Part shown: positions 60,151-64,000 of the stretch, piece by piece | How positions within the stretch are numbered: position 1 is the stretch's first letter | Layout of the letters: each line of letters begins with the position of its first letter | DNA from: Monoplex corrugatus | Taxonomy: Eukaryota > Mollusca > Gastropoda > Littorinimorpha > Ranellidae | Assembly (NCBI GenBank): GCA_030674185.1 | Contig: CM060311.1 | Location: forward strand, 100,497,013 to 100,561,012 | Direction: 5' to 3' | DNA length: 64,000 nt | Program-made: the position numbers and the translations under genes | The notes under the pieces: model-generated | Databases searched by the model: none | Seen by the model: only the letters and a program-made list of their open reading frames with translations | What the model was told of the DNA's origin: nothing

Positions 60151-60687
60151 TTGATCCAGAATCTGATCTGATCAGATTTGACCTAATCTTAAATTATGCG
60201 TAAGTACAATCAGTGTGCGTGTGTTTCGGCACATCTTTTCAGTACTGAGTGATCCCAGCTTAGAAGTGCCCGATCAATTATGGTACTAATGTCTAACCGC
60301 ACATTGCTCTAACTACTTACACGATTGTTCAGGAGGACGAAAGTCTGGAACTGCTCCCTAGCGTTTGTAGAATATGGGTTATAACTGAACAAGGTGGACA
60401 AAATGGCAATTATGAATTTCCAACTTTGTACATATTAATTTCTGAATTTCTCGTGCAGCTTTTTAGATTTCAGTTGAGAGGATTCTGTGGACTGATTGAG
60501 TAATAGGTGACGTGTTTGACGTTTTAAAAGCCTTGTATTTTCTGCACAACAACAACTACCGCCACTTCGTCTTCTTTAAATCTGCTCATTAACCATGAAG
60601 AAGAAAAGCAAAAACAGTGAAATATCGAGGGCAATAAAGTTAATTAATATAATAATAAACTTGTTAAATCAGAGGAGCCATACACAC
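60151..60687. other. Intergenic, no gene seen
   Basis: Unique sequence between the LINE and the minus-strand gene. I found no AATAAA on the minus strand near the expected gene end. Confidence 0.45.
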
Positions 60688-60699
60688 ATACGCCCCCCC

Positions 60700-60779
<80 letters not shown>

Positions 60780-60830
60780 TTTGCACTGATGATGAGCACG
60801 TACGTACACACGCACACATGCACACACACG
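60688..60830. repeat. TC then AC microsatellite and short CACA/GTAC repeats
   Basis: About 25 TC and 20 AC repeats, then ACGTACGTACACACGCACAC. This would be the 3' UTR of the minus-strand gene. Confidence 0.93.
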
Positions 60831-60995
60831 TCAGAACAAAGCAGAAGATGAAGATGTCTTACAGTGTGTCTGCAGTTTGTTCAAGAGCGATTCAACGTAC
60901 TCAGACAATTCCATATACGCTCCATCCAAATTTGTCAGTGATGACCTGACAGACTCCTTGACCTTGCACATATCCTTTTGTGCTGTCTGAATCTT
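60831..60995 (-). CDS. Terminal exon of an unidentified minus-strand gene
   Basis: After a likely acceptor (CCTACCTATAAG on the minus strand) 54 codons read KIQTAQKDMCKVKESVRSSL, then TNLDGAYMELSEYVESLLNK, LQTHCKTSSSSALF, and TGA. Amphipathic heptad-like spacing and balanced codon use suggest a real helical C-terminus; the sequence is unique while everything upstream is minisatellite. I do not recognise the family. The gene is tail-to-tail with RMI1. An acceptor 3 bases further in (AAG-AAG) is also possible. The region is too short to exclude chance, but composition argues for coding. Confidence 0.6.
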   Translation of the reverse strand, partial: KIQTAQKDMCKVKESVRSSLTNLDGAYMELSEYVESLLNKLQTHCKTSSSSALF

Positions 60996-61002
60996 CTTAT
61001 AG

Positions 61003-64000
61003 GTAGGGGTGGGGGGGAGTGTGACTTGGTTGATATAGGTAGTGGGAGTGTGACTTGGTTGATATAGGTAGTGGGAGTGTGACTTGGTTGATATAGGTAG
61101 TGGGAGTGTGACTTGGTTGATATAGGTAGTGGGAGTGTGACTTGGTTGATATAGGTAGTGGGAGTGTGACTTGGTTGATATAGGTAGTGGGAGTGTGACT
61201 TGGTTGATATAGGTAGGGGGAGTGTGACTTGGTTGATATGGGTATTGGGAGTGTGACTTGGTTGATATAGGTAGTGGGAGTGTGACTTGGTTGATATAGG
61301 TAGGGTGTGTGACGTGTGTGATATAGGTAGGGTGTGTGACGTGTTTGATATAGGTAGATTGGGTGACGTGTGTGATATAGGTAGGGTGTGTGTGATGTGT
61401 GTGATATAGGTAGGGTGTGTGATATAGGTAGGGTGTGTGTGACGTGTGTGATATAGGTAGGGTGTGTGACGTGTTTGATATAGGTAGGTTGGGTGACGTG
61501 TGTGATATAGGTAGGGTGTGTGTGATGTGTGTGATACAGGTAGGGTATGTGACGTGTGTGATATAGGTAGGGTGTGTGTGATATAGGTAGGGTGTGTGTG
61601 AGTATGGATACAGGTAGGGTGTGTGACGTGTGTGATATAGGTAGGGTGTGTGAGTGTGTGTGATATAGGTAGGGGTGTGTGAGTGTGTGATAGGTAGGTG
61701 TGTGTTGTGATATAGGTAGGGTGTGTGTGATGTGTGTGTATAAGGTAGGGTGTGTGACGTGTGTGATATAGGTAGGTGTGGTGACGTGTGTGATATAGGT
61801 AGGGTGTGTGACGTGTGTGATATAGGTAGGTGTGTGTGTGACGTGTGTGATATAGGTAGGTGTGTGTGACGTGTGTGATATAGGTAGGGTGTGTGTGATA
61901 TAGGTAGGGTGTGTGTGATATAGGTAGGGTGTGTGTGACGTGTGTGATATAGGTAGGGTGTGTGTGTGTGATATAGGTAGGGTGGTGATGTTGATATAGG
62001 TAGGGTGTGTGACGTGTGTGATATAGGTAGGGTGGTGTGATGTGTGTGATATAGGTAGGGTGTGGACGTGTTTTGATATAGGTAGGGTGTGTGTGACTGT
62101 GTGATATAGGTAGGGTGTGTGACGTGTGTGATATAGGTAGGTGTGTGTGACGTGTTGATATAGGTAGATGTGTGTGATGTTTGATATAGGTAGGGTGTGT
62201 GTGTGTGATATAGGTAGGGTGTGTGACGTGTGTGATATAGGTAGGGTGTGTGTGATTGTAGGGTGTGGTGTGTGATATAGGTAGGGTGTGTGATGTGTGT
62301 GATATAGGTAGGGTTGTGTAGTGTGTGATATAGGTAGGGTGTGTGAGTGTGTGATATAGGTAGGGTGGTGTGAGTGTGTGATATAGGTAGGGTGTGTGGA
62401 TGTGTGTGATATAGGTAGGGTGTGTGGTGTGTGATATAGGTAGGGTGTGTGACGTGTGTGATATAGGTAGGGTTTGTGTGACGTGTGTGATATAGGTACG
62501 GTGTGTGTACGTGTGTGATATAGGTAGGGTGTGTGTTGACATGTGTGATATAGGTAGGGGTGTGTGATATAGGTAGGGTGTGTGTTGGACGGTGTGTGAT
62601 ATAGGTAGGGGTGTGTGTATCGTAGGGGGTGATATAGGTAGGGTGTGTGAGTGATATAGGTAGGGTGTGTGATATGTAGGTAGGGTGATGTGTGATATAG
62701 GTAGGGTGTGTGATATAGGTAGGGTGTGGACATGTGATATAGGTAGGGTGTGTGATATAGGTAGGTGTGTGACATGTGTGATATAGGTAGGGTGTGTGAT
62801 ATAGGTAGGGTGTGTGACATGTGTGATAGTAGGTGGGGTGTGTGATATAGGTAGGGTGTGTGACGTGTGTGATATAGGTAGGGTGTGTGATATAGGTAGG
62901 GTGTGTGTGATATAGGTAGGGTGTGTGACATGTGTGATATAGGTAGGGTGTGTGACGTGTGTGATATAGGTAGGGTGTGTGTGATATAGGTAGGGTGTGT
63001 GATTAGTAGGGTGTGATATAGTAGGGTGTGTGACGTGTGTGATATAGGTAGGGTGTTTGACATGTGTGATATAGGTTAGGGTGTGTGATTATGATAGGGT
63101 GTGTGACGTGTGTGATATAGGTAGGGTGTGTGACGTGTGTGATATAGGTAGGGTGTGTGTGACGTGTGTGATATAGGTAGGGTGGTGTGACGTGTGTGAT
63201 ATAGGTAGGGTGTGTGTGACTGTGATAAGGTAGGGTTGTGTGATATAGGTAGGGTGTGTGTGACGTGTGTGATATAGGTAGGATGTGTGACTGTGTGATA
63301 TAGGTAGGGTGTGTGTGTGACGTGTGTGATATAGGTAGGGTGTGTATGAGTGTGTGATATAGGTAGGGTGGTGTGTGACGTGTTGATATAGGTAGGGTGT
63401 GTGTGACGTGTGTGATATAGGTAGGGTGTGTGTGACGTGTGTGATATAGGTAGGTGTGTGTGTGAGTGTGGTGTGATATAGGTAGGGTGTGTGTTAGATG
63501 TTAGTGATATAGGGTGTATGTGATGTAGGTAGTGGTGTGAGTGTGTGATATAGGTAGGGTGTGTGTGAGTGTGTGATATAGGTAGGGTGTGTGTGACGTG
63601 TGTGATATATGGTAGGTGTGTGTGTGTGACGTGTGTGATATAGGTAGGGTGTGTGTGACGTGTGTGATATAGGTAGGGTGTGTGTGAGTGTGTGATATAG
63701 GTAGGTGGTGTGTGTGTGATGTGTGATATAGGTAGGGTGTGTGTGATGTGTGTGATATAGTGTAGGGTGTGTTGACGTGTGTGATATAGGTAGGGTGTGT
63801 GTGACGTGTGTGATATAGGTAGGGTGGTGTGTTGATAGTAGGTAGGTGTGTGTGAGTGTGTGATATAGGTAGGGTGTGTGTGATATAGTGTGTGATATAG
63901 GTAGGTTGTTGTGTGATGGTGTGTGATATAGGTAGGGTGTGTGTGACGTGTGTGTATAGGTAGGTGTGTGTGACGTGTGTGATATAGGTAGGGTGTGTGT
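61003..64000. repeat. Minisatellite, 27-29 bp unit, over 100 copies, continues past the window
   Basis: Next to the exon, about ten regular 29 bp units (GTGACTTGGTTGATATAGGT plus AGTGGGAGT). From about 61300 the unit becomes GATATAGGTAGGGTGTGTGA plus CGTGTGT with many small deletions and insertions, spreading both unit length and spacing. The shared core is GATATAGGTAG; on the minus strand this is CTACCTATATC, like the exon's acceptor CTACCTATAAG. Long minus frames are artefacts. Confidence 0.96.

Noticed and set aside
60935..63063. Minus-strand open frames of 535 and 688 codons
   Set aside because: Translations of the 27-29 bp minisatellite; they cross the likely exon at 60831-60995 in a different frame.

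Overview
The window is animal genomic DNA, most likely from a mollusc and probably a gastropod. That assignment rests on the mix of RTE, L2-like and piggyBac-like elements, tRNA-derived SINE pieces and very heavy minisatellite content; no species call is possible from sequence reading alone. There is nothing prokaryotic here. By my hand tally about 45% of the 64 kb is tandem repeat.

The main gene is an RMI1 homologue (RecQ-mediated genome instability protein 1) on the + strand, running from an ATG at 5026 to a TGA at 53937. I could place 12 coding exons by protein similarity and splice-phase agreement: 5026-5136, 7760-7906, 8880-8984, 13770-13889, 21161-21294, 31022-31327, 33266-34395, 34576-34606, 42888-42985, 47279-47392, 48505-48600 and 53818-53937. 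Exons 1-5 encode the N-terminal helical region and first OB fold (TOP3A side), exons 6-8 a long acidic linker with SUMO-type motifs, and exons 9-12 the C-terminal OB fold (RMI2 side). Three irregularities remain: exon 5 ends in phase 2 while exon 6 starts in phase 0 (an exon is probably missing), exon 7 has a one-base frameshift at an A run near 33814, and the exon 3 acceptor is unusual. A poly(A) signal lies at 54016.

A second gene lies tail-to-tail with RMI1. A terminal coding exon on the - strand (60831-60995) encodes a short helical C-terminus of unrecognised family, and its upstream intron is a 3 kb minisatellite that runs off the window. A tRNA-Val(UAC) gene is at 58071-58143.

Mobile elements: four pieces of one RTE-clade LINE family plus an inverted fragment (1-2571, 2576-2970 inverted, 39467-42590, 55485-55812, and 58293-60150 on -). 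Two L2/CR1-type LINE 3' ends (18812-19675 on + and 45051-46235 on -). Three TTAA-flanked piggyBac-type insertions (14380, 20058, 25831). A family of small palindromic TTAA MITEs. A 949 bp zinc-finger-bearing DNA element with inverted ends and a 6 bp target duplication (50813-51761). tRNA-derived SINE pieces.

The most striking pattern is how the minisatellites relate to the gene. At several RMI1 exons (6, 9, 10, 11) the tandem unit is built from the exon-intron boundary itself, so pieces of exon plus splice site are copied up to about 34 times into the intron. The neighbouring - strand gene shows the same thing at its last acceptor. Other arrays are built from a MITE arm (13911-14290, 16832-18112) or from the head of a SINE (15240-16205). 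Several transposons sit inside arrays and split them cleanly, which gives unambiguous insertion footprints.
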